From assembly GCA_001792895.1 (NCBI GenBank), contig MARA01000013.1:496001-560000 (forward strand): a stretch of 64,000 nucleotides of DNA. The letters are read 5' to 3'. Positions 46,260 through 59,699 of the stretch are shown piece by piece. The stretch's first letter is position 1, and every line of letters begins with the position of its first letter. Made by a program: the position numbers and the translations under genes. A model generated the notes under the pieces. It searched no databases. It was not told the DNA's origin and saw only the letters and a program-made list of their open reading frames with translations. The stretch is from Lentinus brumalis. Lineage: Eukaryota; Basidiomycota; Agaricomycetes; Polyporales; Polyporaceae.

Positions 46260-46990
46260 TTCGACGACTATCGCCATGAGCCATGGCTCTTGCCAATTGT
46301 GTTCGCCTCAGGTCCACCCATCTCTACTTCAGCTACCAAATCTTGTCGCTCATGCCCTGTCACTATCCGCGACAGGAGACTGGCTGAAGCTGTGCCACGT
46401 CGAGGAGTACGAGAAGCCCATGTGCATGCGGTACAAGCAGCCCCTTAAGTCCTTATCTTGGCCCTCGGTATGATCGAGCTCGTACTCATGCGCGAAGGAG
46501 AAATGTCCGTTCATCACGTCTGGACCTGTAGCCATCACTGACACCTACCTTCCCACACAGGCATCCCGCACCGCCGTAAACAACTCATATATAGGGCTCT
46601 GGGCGCCGCGAAGACCTCACATCCGCAGCATCAATACGCGACCTCACTCTCAACGTCCGCATCCTCTCCCTCACGCAAATTGACATACACTTCGCGCGAG
46701 TCGCCGCCCAGCTCAGTCATCACCGGACTCCTAGAAGACAGCATCCTGTCCGTGATGACAGCGACGCCGCGTTCCGTAGCGATATCGAGCGCGCATCGCC
46801 AAACCGGAGGAGCAGAACCAAGGCAGTCCTGAAAACCAGGACCAGGCGCAGCAAGAGCATCCCGGTTGACGCTGTTGCTCTCAACGAACTGCTGACCGCG
46901 CTCGACCGTACTAGGAGGGCCGTATAACTCTTCGCCACGAAGCCGCACCATACCGCCGCAGTCCTCTGCAGTTTATTACGTCTAGTTCGA
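46260..46990 (+). pseudogene. BCS1-like AAA ATPase remnant, copy 3
   Basis: Just after an intron-like CACACAG comes GIPHRRKQLIY then LGAAKTS, which corresponds to the GIPHRRGYLLYG...GKTS Walker A region of BCS1 with the glycines altered. LLEDSILSV and a later LNELLTALDRT-like piece are in other frames. The upstream part (RHEPWLLPIV) may be the end of the N-terminal domain. Confidence 0.5.
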
Positions 46991-48676
46991 GCGAGCGAGT
47001 ACCAGTCTTCCGAGCTGTTCCCGGCAGCGACATCTTACAATCAGTGGTGACAGGGACCGGCGTCGGATGGAGGAGCAGTGGACAGGCGAAGAGGAATCCG
47101 GCTACGGCTCCAGCAGGAAGTGTCTCATCCTTCCCGGCCTCCGAGTTCTCTCCATCGCCATCCGCGCCTCCGTCTCTACTCTCCGCTTCAAGCCTGCTGC
47201 TCTGCCTCGGAGATATGGCAGCACGCACACTCGTCCCGGTGCCCGCGGCTCACCTCTGTCTAGGCAGGCGGCAGAGTCTGCGCGGACCCGTTTGCTGCGC
47301 TCATAACGAACCGCGTTCGATCGATGGCCGCGCCGCAGGACGATGTGTTGGCATTCAAGCCGTGCCCGTGCGAACCGGTGGACGACGTCGAGGTGTGGGT
47401 CGGGTAGAAACCAGTGCACTCGATCTCGGCCTTGGCCTCCAGTTATGAGCCTCCCTCTTCCTCTACCCTCCATGCTTGGCGGCACATCTGCTGACGCAAT
47501 GCAGAACAGCACGAGGACTCTTGTTACTTTCCATCTCTCGACCTGTACTCGCCGGCGAGGACCAATGATCACGTTCGACGAGGAGTGGTCTGTCGCGCTC
47601 ATCTCGACTCTCGAGCGTGCGATTACTGATCACTTATCCTCCGTCTTCCCGTGCGTCGACGTAGCATCTCTCTCCTGTTGGTGCTTCTCGTCGCAGCACC
47701 ACGGCTCTCTCGCTTGGTGTCGGCCCTCCCTCTACCCAAGCCGCACTCTATCCAATCTCGCCGCTGCTCGTCGCTTGCGGGCTTCACTCGGCTGCGGTGA
47801 ATGAGGTGGCCTGGTTTGTTGGCCCGGTCCAAGGGTCAATGCCGCCAACGATCGTCAACTCAACGTCAACGTCCCGCGTCCCTTCTCCGCCCGCTCCTGC
47901 TCTCGCCTTCGTTCTCAGTGCCGACTGACCGCCCGGCCATGCGCTCTTGAACTGGACGTCTCTCGCCCGACACACATATGCCTCTATGGCTTACCCTCGG
48001 TCTTTCGCCTTCGCCGCGTACGAGGGACTGCACCTATTCGCATCTATGTAGTCCGTCCGAGCCGCTGCGGCGTGTCCACCGAGGCCCGAGCACTGCTGAT
48101 CAGTGCCCGGGTACGGGAGCGGGTCAAACACTCGCCCGGCTGTTCTTCTCGAGGTGACAGACATCGAGCGATCACTCTGAATATGAGCAGAGCCCGCTGG
48201 GTCTAGAAACGCATCATTGGATCGGAGGCGGCACAATACTTACATGCATAACTTATCTGGTGGGCAAGCTGGGGTCGGCGGGCTGGCGGGAAGGAACATT
48301 GTCCATGATGTCTGCAGGATGCGGAGAGAAGTGCTAGGGTACTATAGACTAAGACAGCTTGTGAAGAGTACAGTTGAGGAATGAAAGCAGGGAAGAGCGT
48401 GATGGTCGATGCCTGGAAGTCGCCGTTCGATCTGAAGCCTTGCTCGAGGTTGAAAGAGGGGGATTGTAGCGTCCGTGCGAAGTCTGCATGGGGCGTGGGG
48501 CGAACAAATGCTGTCAGAGAACTTATATACTAATACACGGGACATAGCTAGAACAGAACGACACAGGAAGGATACGGAGTACATTGAGAACGGCGGCATA
48601 CAGAAAGTGCAGACTCGGACAGAACGATACAGAGTATGGTAGCCTGAGCACAGTGGGAGACTGGGAGTGGTCAACC
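46991..48676. other. Stretch between BCS1 copy 3 and DUF6533 copy 2
   Basis: I recognised no gene. 47,040-47,700 has several open frames but no family signature. ACGTTCGACGAGGAGTGGTC at about 47,572 resembles a segment near 55,827, consistent with a decayed BCS1-flanking module. Confidence 0.35.
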
Positions 48677-50426
48677 TCACCCCGCGGTAAACGATTGCGC
48701 AGTCGAAGATGATATCTCGAGTACCTCGGTCTGAGCACTACCTTCCACCTTCGATTCTGGGGCCTCCGAGGGCGAGTGAGCTTGCAACTCGATACTATCG
48801 TCATCATCATCGTCGGACCACACCGAACGCGCCGGATTGACGAAGCCTCCGAGGGACGAGATGAAGCTCTGCGTGCTGTATGGGTTCGCGGAATCCAGCG
48901 GGTCGATCTGGACGTCCATGCGGTTCGCCTCTTGTAGCTCGAGGAGGAAGCGTGAGATGAGGATGGCTGTGATTCTGGAAACAAAAGTTTGTGTAAGCTG
49001 ATGGCTGCAGCATGTTACCGGGGGTGTTTTGTACACGTACGGGCTGGTGAATATAGTGATCACACTGAATCCGTTGTCGCTGTCCTCGCTCGCGATCTAT
49101 GGAGAGTATCTATGATTCAGTAACTGACACGCGGATATGAGGGACGAAATGGGTCGATGTTTACCGCAGTGGCAGAAAGGATCACATGAAGGACATTCAT
49201 AACGGAAAGGATACTATATGCCCACATTCAACTTTGTGAGTTGTTCAGATACTTGGGAACATCTTCTGTACGACCTACACAAAATATATGGTCCCTAAGC
49301 GGGGAGTTAGATATCGGTAAGCCAAAGCACATTGTTGAGAGACGTACCACCGCGGAAAAGGACGTCCGATAGCCTAATCCTCTTGGAATGCTGGATGTCT
49401 GTCAGGGCGGCGCAGCCTCGCAGCTTGGTCCAGGTGATGTAGATGAGGATAACGTCCGCAGCGATGAGCGGTACTCGAGAGATTATCGCGACTTTGCAGT
49501 CCGTGGATGAGCATGTGCCGTTGCATATAATCGCTAGACAACCTACGCCTTATACGGAGTCAATACCAATGTATGTGATGAGATTAAACGGTCCAGACCT
49601 AATGCCGAGAGTGGGAGTTGTGTTGTCCGTCTCGAGGCATCCAAACGGCGGGAACGCCACTCCAGAGGTGTGATAGCCATATATCACCTGCATCATGGCC
49701 AATCAGCTTCTGCGGCGGCCCATATAATTCAATTTACTCACCAAATTGACACCGAATGGTGCTAGAGACAAAGCGGCAACGAGTAGGCCGAGGAGCTTGC
49801 TCCTGCTCAATGCGTATGCACGGAGTGCAGAGAAGGCTGACTGCGGGTGTCAGGGACCATTATCCGATGACTGGAAGCATGCCTTACCTGCTCCTGGAAT
49901 ATATTGCAGTCTTGCCATCGCCCCAGCGGCTATGGGTAGCACGGAACAGCTGTGGACGTCGATGAGCAGTAAACAGAGCTCTGCGAGGCTTCACACGAAC
50001 TTCCTCTGAATTTGTTTAGATTAGAGACTTGCCATGACCAGGACTGAGACTGCTTACCTTATCTGAAGGGAAAGGCGCAAAGTTGACGATCACCATGACA
50101 TAGACCGTCATGGAGATCCACTTGTTCGCGAAGAACAAGAGTGCCGCTCCGCTGATGCGCTTCGTAATCCAGAAGTAAGCCACTTCTCGATCAAAAATGA
50201 TGAAGGTGTCGTAGATGAAGAGGACTAAAGAGAAAGCGTCATGTCGACTCCGACGAGCTTGCAATGGAGTGAACGCACCTGATGCTGCTAGGCTGCAGTA
50301 GTCGCTTGTATAACTGTCTGGCGGCATCAGCAAGTGTTATCCGTGATCAGAGGCCTCAAGCTATGCGACGTACAAGGTCTTAAATAGGGCCACGGTCGCA
50401 GCGGCACCATCTGCGTCGGAAGACAT
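48677..50426 (-). CDS. DUF6533-type membrane protein, copy 2 (multi-exon)
   Basis: The ATG is at 50,426 (MSSDADGAAAATVALF, as in copy 1). Exons encode YCSLAASVLFIYDTFIIFD then REV, ISGAALLFFANKWISMTVYV, SCSVLPIAAGAMARLQYIPG, FSALRAYALSRSKLLG, ISRVPLIAADVILIYITWTK and, near the end, ITAILISRFLLELQEANRM with an acidic Ser-rich tail ending at 48,677. All introns I checked have GT/AG ends at the same places as in copy 1, including an acceptor before LCLLLIDVHS that copy 1 lacks. Multi-pass membrane protein of unknown function, characteristic of basidiomycetes. Confidence 0.75.
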
Positions 50427-53400
50427 GGTGAAGGTGAAGGCGAAGGAGGCCGCGCAAGTCACCGTGGCACACCACCAGGCTTTATATCGCCCATGCTCGA
50501 AGAGAAGACCCGAAGCTGGAGTGGATGAGTGCCGAAGAGATGGATATTATAATGAGCATGCTGCCATCCGACATCCCTGAACCTAATGTCGACCCAACAA
50601 GATGGACAACTGAACGATTCTCCGGTTACATCATAGCACACGAGACAGAAACCCACCGACCTTCAACCAAGAGCTGCAGTATACACCTCATCGTCCAATC
50701 GTGAGGTGAGTTGCATTGTCCTGCGTGAGGGCTGAAGCCTCGGATGAGTGCTAGCCGCCATTCCAGACCGCTATCAGACGGCGATACGTGTACGGGAGCA
50801 TCTAAAAATTGCACATAAGTGGAGTCAGAAGCAACGGGTGGAGCGGTAGGGTGATGGATATGGCGATAAGTATATGGTGGACTATTGGGTGCGTACCGAG
50901 AGAACGGGAGGAAGATGTTGAGCGGAAGACAGCGAAACGTAGTATGTACTGCCGAAATACTCTTTTGAATCAGAACCGACAACCCCGGTAATTACGGCGA
51001 GCCAACTGAGAGGATACATACAGGCGTTGAGAGATATGCAAGCGTTGGTTGAGCGTTGGAGAGAATAAGTGTGGTGATGTGCGCTGCCGTTCGTGAGTGG
51101 GCTGAAAGGGAAATGTGGGGCTGAAGATTCCGTAGTCGGTGGAGGCTGTGGAGCCGGAGTGGAGCCGAGAGTGGACGGGAAGGGCACGCGAAGAGCGACA
51201 TAGCCTGCAGGGGTAACGCGGACGGACACGCGGAGTGGACTTAGACACAGACATCATTCGTTCAGGATGCCTCAAGCGACGTGAAAGAGGTACAGTACGT
51301 ACGACTTTGTGCTAGCCTTGTGTTGAGTGCAGACGTGCATGCCGCCGAACTGATCGGCCCGCGATCGCAGCGCTCTCGGTGCCCTGCATGTAGCACGAAC
51401 CGTGGGTGCTATTTGCAGAGTTCTGTCGCAGACGTTGACAACGTTAGCACACCGCACAGACGACGTGCGGACCATAGCGGCGATGAGTTGCTCACCTTCG
51501 CTGTGTCGCTGCACCCGAGCTAACGATCCATCCGCTTCCGTATAAGAATGGCTTAGTCCGCCGCCTCTCGCCGATTTCCCACAAGACAGGCAGAGATACG
51601 AGGCCGCCTGCTTCCACCCTGCGCTGCAGGATCCACTGCACCAACATGACCGCCTATCGCCCGTTCGAGCATCTCAGGGTTGCATGCGTAACTCGCGCAG
51701 GTGATCCTGCCATGACCGTGTCGCGGAATGTTCAAGGTTTCGACCAGCCGTTTGGGAATGGGTATTCTGCAGACCGCCGGATGTTCGTGTTATACGTAGA
51801 GCGAGGCGATATCGCACAGCGTATCGCGAGACAGCGCCCGAACGGCATCGAGCTGTTGCTGACCGATCTGAACTGCAGGCAGCGCCGGCGCAGATAGATG
51901 GGATGAGCCCGCTGTCCGCACCCGTAGTGTCGATCACCCGTTGGAGTAGCGGGAGCTCGGAAGCGATGTGCTGTCGTTGTCGAGAAGGGGGCCGGGGAAC
52001 GGCCGCCGTGGGTAGCAAGCCTTCTTATGATGCAACAGCCCGATGTAGATCCAGGTCGCCGTGAACGGTGCCCGCGTATCCTCGTCGACTGCCGCGGGGG
52101 AGGTGCGAGTCCAGAATGCCTCGTCAGTACTAGTTGCTGCTCGGAGACATGTCCCAAGTCGTTGCGCATACATGGCCGTTGACCGCTGTTGCGATGTTCG
52201 GCGCTGGGGATGTGGTTTGAAAGAGTGCTAGGGCTACCGTACGAGGTACCCTAGACGACTTGGTTAGTAAGATAGAGATCGGGCCACGAGCGTGAACCTG
52301 ACTCACCTTGCTTGCTCGCTAGTCAACAGCGTCCCGACATCGCATCCAATCTTCTCGAATAGCGCTTGATGCGGTATATACCTGAACATGAGGGTGACTG
52401 GCTTGCTCGAGGCTCTACTGGCTCAGGCGACGCAAGACGCCTTGGGGCCGCCTGTACGAGGTGTAGGTGACAGCCGCGTTGCAATGTCGCCCGTGGTAAC
52501 AGATGTGAGCGTAGGGACGACAGCGTTACGTGATGAGTCCAACGGCGGCGGCCCTTGCGAGCCGGACAGACAGAGAACCTCGGGTCAGCGCACAACTCGA
52601 AGCACCAGATTTGGGACTACGTAGAAATCGCAGAGTGAGTACGACGTTCTAGGTGCGACACAGTTCAGGATAACGCACGAATTCAGGAGGGCTCGCTCTG
52701 CAGTTCAGTTGTGACGGGTCGGCGGTTTGGAGACAACGGAAGATACTGCAATATCAGAGTGAAACAACGACTGCACTCGCGAGGTGCGTACCTCAGCGGG
52801 TGCGAGATCATTATCACGGTTGTGGGGAGTCGGGATGGCACTTTATTAGGAGAACGTGAATGCAAGCTTGTATGGACGTGGCATGCATGTGAGTGTCCGC
52901 TGTGTCTGCACCGACTAAAGATGCTTACCTGCGAAATCGACAGGCTCTTAAGTCCGAGATAGGGCGTCGAGTCTTGATCAAGGGCGCATCCGTAGAGGTT
53001 TCCGTCACGGACTTGGTGATCTTCCCGCGTGTCAGACTTGCCTTGCTCGCTAGAGGCAGCACCTCTTGGTGGAGTTGCAGATCCTCATAGAAGCGGCGCA
53101 GGTTCGTAAAGAGGAAGATACAGGTGTCCTCGCAACGGGCCTAAAACTCGAGTTCTGGGGATTAGCGCACCGATGTAGTCGCAGCCGCAGGTGCTGCTCT
53201 GGAAAGCCGGAGTGAGTGAGTACGGGGAAGGGTAACGCTGAGCTACTCACCGCCGGGTAATTCAGGCCAGAAGGATATGATTTCACGAACTGTATGCGCA
53301 GCTGCAAACGAGAAGAAGCACACAATTACTTACACTAGTACTGTTATATGCACATGCGAAGGCTTGCCAGGTCCAAAGCTGAAGCCTTGAGCAGGACTGA

Positions 53401-54689
53401 GGACGGACGGGGCGATGGCGGAAGGGAATTGGAGAGATGAAGCGCAGGACGGGGCATAGAGCTGAGCCGACGCGGGCGATGGCAGGAAGACGAGGCGTTG
53501 ATGGGACGAGGAAAGCCAGAGAGGACACCAGGAGACCATGCGAGAAGTTGGATGAGCTGCAACGATGACGACGAGACTGCCCGGAGTCTCGGACCGGAGG
53601 CCTCTTCCACGCGCCTCGACCGCAACCTCGACACACTTACCATCGCTACTGGACGATGCCCCCGACGAATCCTTCAGCGCAGATCGGGCTCTCTATTCAA
53701 GACATCATGCACTCTAACTGAAGCCAACCTCTTTGCTCCTCTGCTCACTCAGTCACTGGCAGTCTGCCGCTATTCTTCCAGCTTCTGTCAGTGTTCGAGC
53801 CCTCTGCCATAGGCCCTTGGTTGGACTTCCATCCTCGCCAGCCCTAGATTTGCAACTTGTGCTTGTGGACAGCCTGTGGGTACAGGAGCCGCATGGAAGC
53901 AGCAATCGTCGCAACCAGGTAACGAGGATAGAGCTAGCGGTGGGCAGGCGCGATACTGGTGCTGCGCAAACTGGCACTAGACATACGACTTGTCGTATTG
54001 TGGGCTGCCTCGGGGAGACAAGGCACTAGGTGAGTATCATCTACATGGCGCGTGGTAGTCCGTTCATTTTGACGAGTCCTGTTCTACCCATGGCTCCCAT
54101 ACCGACTCGTGTTTATCTCAGAGTAGCCTCCACACCCGTATTCGTTCTCATCCATCACACACGTACTAGTGCACACCCATCGTGCCGCTGCGTGTCTCAC
54201 AAGGCATGCTCTTGCCCGCAGCTCAGATCGGACGTCCCCCCCACGAGCTACCAATCTCCGATGGTACCTGCACGGTGCACCTACCCGTCAACTTCGCTCT
54301 CTTCCGCGCTCGCCCGTCTCCCGTGTTAACCCGGACATGACAGGTCGTTTCGCAGGCATCCATAGAGGCGACATGTGTCGCGTACGTGGTCTTAATTGCA
54401 CACCCCTCTATCATGGACCGACATCCTCCTCTGTCTGGCCCATATGTAGAAGCCGTGCGGCCGTGACGACGTGCCTGATCGTACGTGGCCCCATCTCCTG
54501 CTCAGCCATCCAGCCGAAGCCGTCCTCGACTCGCCGCACACCCGTATATCGATTGCATCCTTTTCCACGATGTCTCTAGGATAGCCCAAGCTGCACCTCC
54601 ACGGGCTTGAGCGCGCTTGCCCATGCACTATCGAGTACCCGACCCCCTCGTCGCCCATGTTCTGTCTCTCGACACTATGCGAAGCTGTC
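50427..54689. repeat. Duplication array between DUF6533 copy 2 and BCS1 copy 4
   Basis: 50,810-51,250 is a copy of 42,600-43,140. 51,395-51,530 recurs inverted at 55,938-56,060. 51,560-52,060 is a copy of 56,190-56,680 in the same orientation. 53,220-54,690 carries the module that precedes BCS1 in the other units. I see no intact gene. Confidence 0.5.
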
Positions 54690-55640
54690 CCTGCTCAAGG
54701 ATTACTGGACGCCTATGTGCAGACACCACGAGTAACTTGTGAAGCTCGTCATCCCTGGCCCCGGTATGATCGAGCTCGTCTGGCACACGCGAAGGGTTTC
54801 CTGTTGATCAGGGCTCAAGAGTGGTATGCCAAGCGAGGTCAATTCGTCACATTCTAGTGCCTCTGTGGCCGTCGCTAATCCCTGTGTTCCCTCCAGGCAT
54901 CCCAGATCGCTGTGGTTACCTACCATTTCATGCTCTCGTCCACAGCATCACGAGCGAATCCCCAAGCCGCCGGACAAGCGCATCGTGCTCGTGGAGGAGG
55001 AGATTGACACCGCGATCCACAAGCGCACCAAACCTGACGTTGCTATTCCGGAGAAGCGGAGAAGCAAAACCCGGACGCTCCTGAGATCCCGGGTCAGGCG
55101 CAGCAAGAGAAGGACTCCAGCGACCCTGTCGCCGAGCGCATCACTGTCTATGGGCTGCTCAATGCGCTCGACGGCATTCACGAGCAGGAGGGCCGTATCC
55201 TCTTCGCCTTGATGAACGACTACAAGCCACGCCAGCGCCATGCCGCCCCGGGATCTGGGTCTGGGGTTCAGGCTTGCGAGCAAGGATCAGTGCCGCGAGC
55301 TCGATGTGGAGACTGACGGTTAAGACTCTCCGTCCGGTCGCATCTCATCTTCCGCAACCCGAATCTTTCTCCGTCACCATCCAGACCTCTCTTTCTATGC
55401 TCCTCTGACTCGGAGTCGTCCTCACTCGAGAGCGATATCGCACACGCATCCCGTGGCCCCAGGCTCTCGCTTGTCACCCCAGAACGCTTGCGAACCGGGG
55501 AGCTGCGCTCGTCCAGGACCGCGCGTTCTCAATTGCGACGCTCATCGGCTACCTCACGACTTACGAGACACGTACGACGCGGTGGAGGACGCCTGGGCAT
55601 AAGCGGAGGAGAAGAAGCACGAGCAATGCAGCGGACTCGA
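54690..55640 (+). pseudogene. BCS1-like AAA ATPase remnant, copy 4 (most readable)
   Basis: In order: DYWTPMCRHHE, GPGMIELV, AQEWYAKRG at a donor-like site, then after CCTCCAG the exon GIPDRCGYLPFHAL (degenerate Walker A), DKRIVLVEEEIDTAIHKR (Walker B with one extra acidic residue), YGLLNALDGIHEQEGRILF, ALMNDYKPRQR and a C-terminal SIATLIGYLTTYETR. The intron position between EWYAKRG and IP matches BCS1-like gene structure. The Walker A GKT/S is gone and frames change, so it is dead. Confidence 0.7.
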
Positions 55641-58600
55641 TCTTGGCTTTGGTCGACGAACTTGCTCTTTTCCTTCGGCCTCTACACTTGGCGGTGCCTC
55701 TGTGACTCTCTGTAGGACAGTCAGGACTGCTTTCTTATGCGCCGCACTCGCCATGAAGGTGCCGTCCTTGGTCGGGATGCATGGGGCGGGAGTAATGCGT
55801 TCGGGCGCGGTATCACATTCGATGAGGAGATGTCTGCCGTACTCGCGGACGAGAGTGAGCGGCCTATAACGATGTCGATGCCGGCCTACCCACTTATAAA
55901 CCGGGGCTGGGCCATCCTTACACGGAAGCGGACGTATCATTAGCTCGGGTGCAGCGACACAGAGAAGGTGCTGTGGTCCGCACGTCGTCTGTGCGGTGTG
56001 CTAACGTTGTCAACGTCTGCGACAGGACTCGACATGTAGCACCCACGATTCGTGCTACTAACACAGGCAGGGACCGAAGAGCGATGGCCGTCTGCAGTCA
56101 AACAAAAGGCTAGCACAGACTTGTACGTACCCTTTTGCAAAATGTACGCGTCGCTTCGGATGTACTGAACGAAACACATCACTGTCTGCTGCCTCTCACC
56201 GATTTCCCACAAGACGGGAAGAGTTACCCTAGCGACCTTGCGCCCCAGGACACACCACACAAACATGACCTGCCATCGTCCCAGGGTGACTCGCGAAGGT
56301 CGCCTTGCCATGGCGGCGTCACGTATACAAAGAGACGTTCAAGGCTCCTAACCGGCCGACTGGACTTCAACAGCTTGCAGACCTCCCCGATGACGCCCAC
56401 GCGTAGAAGAGCGGCCCGGGCACACCCGGGGTGCGACCTCGTGTCGCGAACCTACGCCCGAACAGCGGCGCCCTGTCGCTGGCCGACCTGTATGCACCGG
56501 TGCAGACAACCGGGACGAGCCCGCTGTCCGCACCCCCAGTTCCAATCGCCCGTTCATTCGTCTTGGCGGAGCAGCCCGAGTTCAGAAGATATGTGCCGGC
56601 GTTGGCGAGAGGGAGGACGAACGCCTGCCGTGGGTAGCAAGCCGTGTCATGGCGCAACAGCCCGGTGTAGATCCGGGTCGCTATCCGAGCTCAGATACCC
56701 TCGGAGACGTCGAGCCCGCCGCGGGTCAGTGCGAGTTCATGGCTGTCTTCGCGCCGTTCGGAGTGGGAAGACGCTTCAGGGCTAGCTCTGAGTCCGGGGC
56801 CACACAACGTGCCTAGAAACGCCCTCGTATAGTCAGCGGGAGATCGGACTGTGAGCATCGACGGACGCTTCCGGACTCACGGTTGCACCATAAGTACTTG
56901 ATAGCACATCAACCACCATGTGACGTCGTGTAGAGTCGTGCTGGAGTAGCGGTTGGCATGTAGTACCTGGCTAAGTACCTGGGCACGAAAAAGTCGATGA
57001 GCTTCCGCAACGAACAGTATGCGCGTGACCTACAGAGCTGGGATGCCAGCTTGCTCCTCCTCCTGCTCGGGGCAGACGACACGAGAAATTCTCAGAACGT
57101 CTGCTCGAGCGTGAAGGTAAGAGCTGTAGCGGATGGTACCCCCACACAAGGGGTGGGCGTGTGCTTGGCAGCGTAGCGTGACGAGCTTTGAACATGTCGC
57201 GTGACGAGCCCAATGACAGCGGGCGTTGAACATGTCGGCGTGAATGCAACGTTCTCGTAAGGGGAAACGGAGACTGAAGCACCTAACAGCAGCAGCAGGA
57301 CGAGGTTAAGCCTGACGGACGCGCCTTCACCGACACCTCGTGAGGCTTCGCGGCGAGCCGACAATATGAGGGTGACGGGAGCTCAAGGAGTCGAGGCTGT
57401 GATAATTCGGAAGTCAACGCCGAAGTATGGCTGCGGGACATGACAAGTACGTACCTCGGCGCACGCGTTTGCAGACCGATGTCAGAGTTGCGAAAGATTC
57501 CGCGGACGTGGCAGCATCGATAGTGTCCGTGAAGTGAACTTTTCAGGCTCGGTACCTCGGTTCTGGATAGCCAAGGACTGAGTACATGGCATCCGCTGCG
57601 TCTTGAAGGAGGAATACTCACCCGGAGTGCGATGTGCTCGGGCTTCAAAACGAAACGTCGTGTTCAGGCGATGACTGCCTCCGCGGAGGTTCATGTGGCG
57701 AGTGTCAATGTGACCGGGGTCTATGGCTAGTTTCTTGTTCACGGGGGTTGCTTGAGACCTCCGAGGAGTACTAAGTAGAGAGTGCGATGGGCTGCAGCGA
57801 CCATCGGTGACGCAACAAACATGGCTGGAAAATCGCGATGAGACAACATGCGGAAGGTTGCAGACAGAGCTACCCACTGCAGTATAGCCTAGGACGGGTG
57901 GGAATGAGAGCCAGGCTGTATGCACACATGTGCGTGGCTATCAGTCATGGAGGTCAGACTGATGTCAACGCTGTGTAGTACGAATATGCTCACCAGTACT
58001 CACCTGCATGCGTGCGAGAAAAAGCGCACATATATATATGCCCATGCCAGGAGGAGACGTGGCGCAGGACGAGGACGGCGGACGGCGGCAGTGACAGAGA
58101 GCTTACAGCGGAAGAGAAACGAGTGGTGGCACATAGACGCGGCATGGAGCTGAGCTAGTGCGGAGGGCGAGGAGCGAGGAAGTGAAGACGAGCCCTGGAC
58201 GCAACAAGGGAAGCCAGCCGCGAAGACACGGCACTAGGTGGGAGACAGGAGAGTAGCAAGAGACGATGCGAGTCGAGGAGGAGACAAGGAGGCCCGCTCC
58301 TCCGGTCCGGGTGGCCGCGGCTGTCCGCGCCTACGCCCTCCTCTTGCAGCGACCGCGACCAGACGCGACTGCAAGCTACAGGACAACACCCCGACCACTA
58401 ATATGCACATATGTCTTCGCAGAGACTAAGTGTTCACGCGTTCACGCACTGGAATGACACTGGGCTGCTCGCATCTCCGTTTACTGCCAGTTTGCCCTGG
58501 TCTTGACTCTTCATCGGAGTGCCTTCTGCCTAAGCAGCCTAGCTTCTGCCGCAGGCCCTTGCCTGGTCCTTCCGCGTTCTCGCCAATGCTCCAGTTAGCA

Positions 58601-59699
58601 GCCATAGACATTTTACGGCCTGCGGAATCGATGGACCGTGGCATGACTCATGAGGCGGCAAACTACTCTCAAGGAGTATATTGAAGGATCGCTACAAGAG
58701 CTGCTAGAGCAGAGCTGGCGTGGCGGTTTAGGGACGCATGGGGACAGGGTACGATTGAGCCAGGTGAGCTCACTACTTGTGCACTTGTTCGTCCGTTCTG
58801 ACGAATCCCCATGACCCGCCATACCGACGATCGCTCCTCTAGCAGAGTGAGTGGTATGTGCTCGTCATAATGGATCCGTACCCGTTTCGTCATGTTAACC
58901 TCCGCCATCGTGCACGGACTACTACACGCCCGCCGCGCGTGCCTCCGGTGTGCTGTGCCCCGCAGTCTAGCTTTACCTTGTGTGCAAGGTTACCTCCATG
59001 ATCATAATTGAAGCTCGTATAGTGTCACCCGTCTTTTCCCGAAACCCACGGTTCTCTCCGGCGATGTGCTCCACCCTGCTCCACCCTATGGAACTTCTCA
59101 CTTCGCTCATTCAGCAGCAACATTGCTTCTTCGCGACGTCAATGTGGGGCTCTCTCCTTCCAGAAGTGATTGCGATCGTTCGCTACACGAACGCCCCAGG
59201 GCGTACTAAGTATGTATGTCGTTCAATTCGTCCGCTCACGCTCCGTGTTCAACTTGGACTGACACGGTGAGTTTCCACCGCGATATCTGCACGCCGTGTC
59301 CTCATTTGTTGACAGGAACGATATGTCCTGCTCGACACTGCTATAGTCGTAAGTAGTCGACAAGCACATCCGAGTGTGTGTCTGCTGGCCCGGGAGCGTT
59401 CTATCTCCCCAATAGCAACGATCCAGCATGGTCGGCCTCCTCCTCGTCTCTCTAGCACCGTTTACGCAGGCGTCGTTGTTTTGTTTCCATTCAAGCCACT
59501 TGTTGAACCAGTGTTGGTCGTCGTCGAACACGTTAGCTCAGTTCCGCTCTTCGGCAGAACTCGCACCATCAATGCCACCATGGACTACTTCTCCGCCATA
59601 TCCCTTGCACGCGACGACGACGGTCCCTCTTGAGTCCCTCCGTAATCCCACCATACTGACCAACTGACCCCATTCACCATCACACTCAGCACTGTAGTC
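55641..59699. repeat. Right part of the duplication array
   Basis: 55,938-56,060 is an inverted copy of 51,395-51,530. 56,190-57,740 is a diverged copy of 43,620-45,080. 57,920-58,770 is another copy of the 13,600-14,000 / 14,220-14,970 module, ending in the GTGAG...ACGAATCC junction at about 58,763. 58,800-59,690 holds nothing I could assign. Confidence 0.45.
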
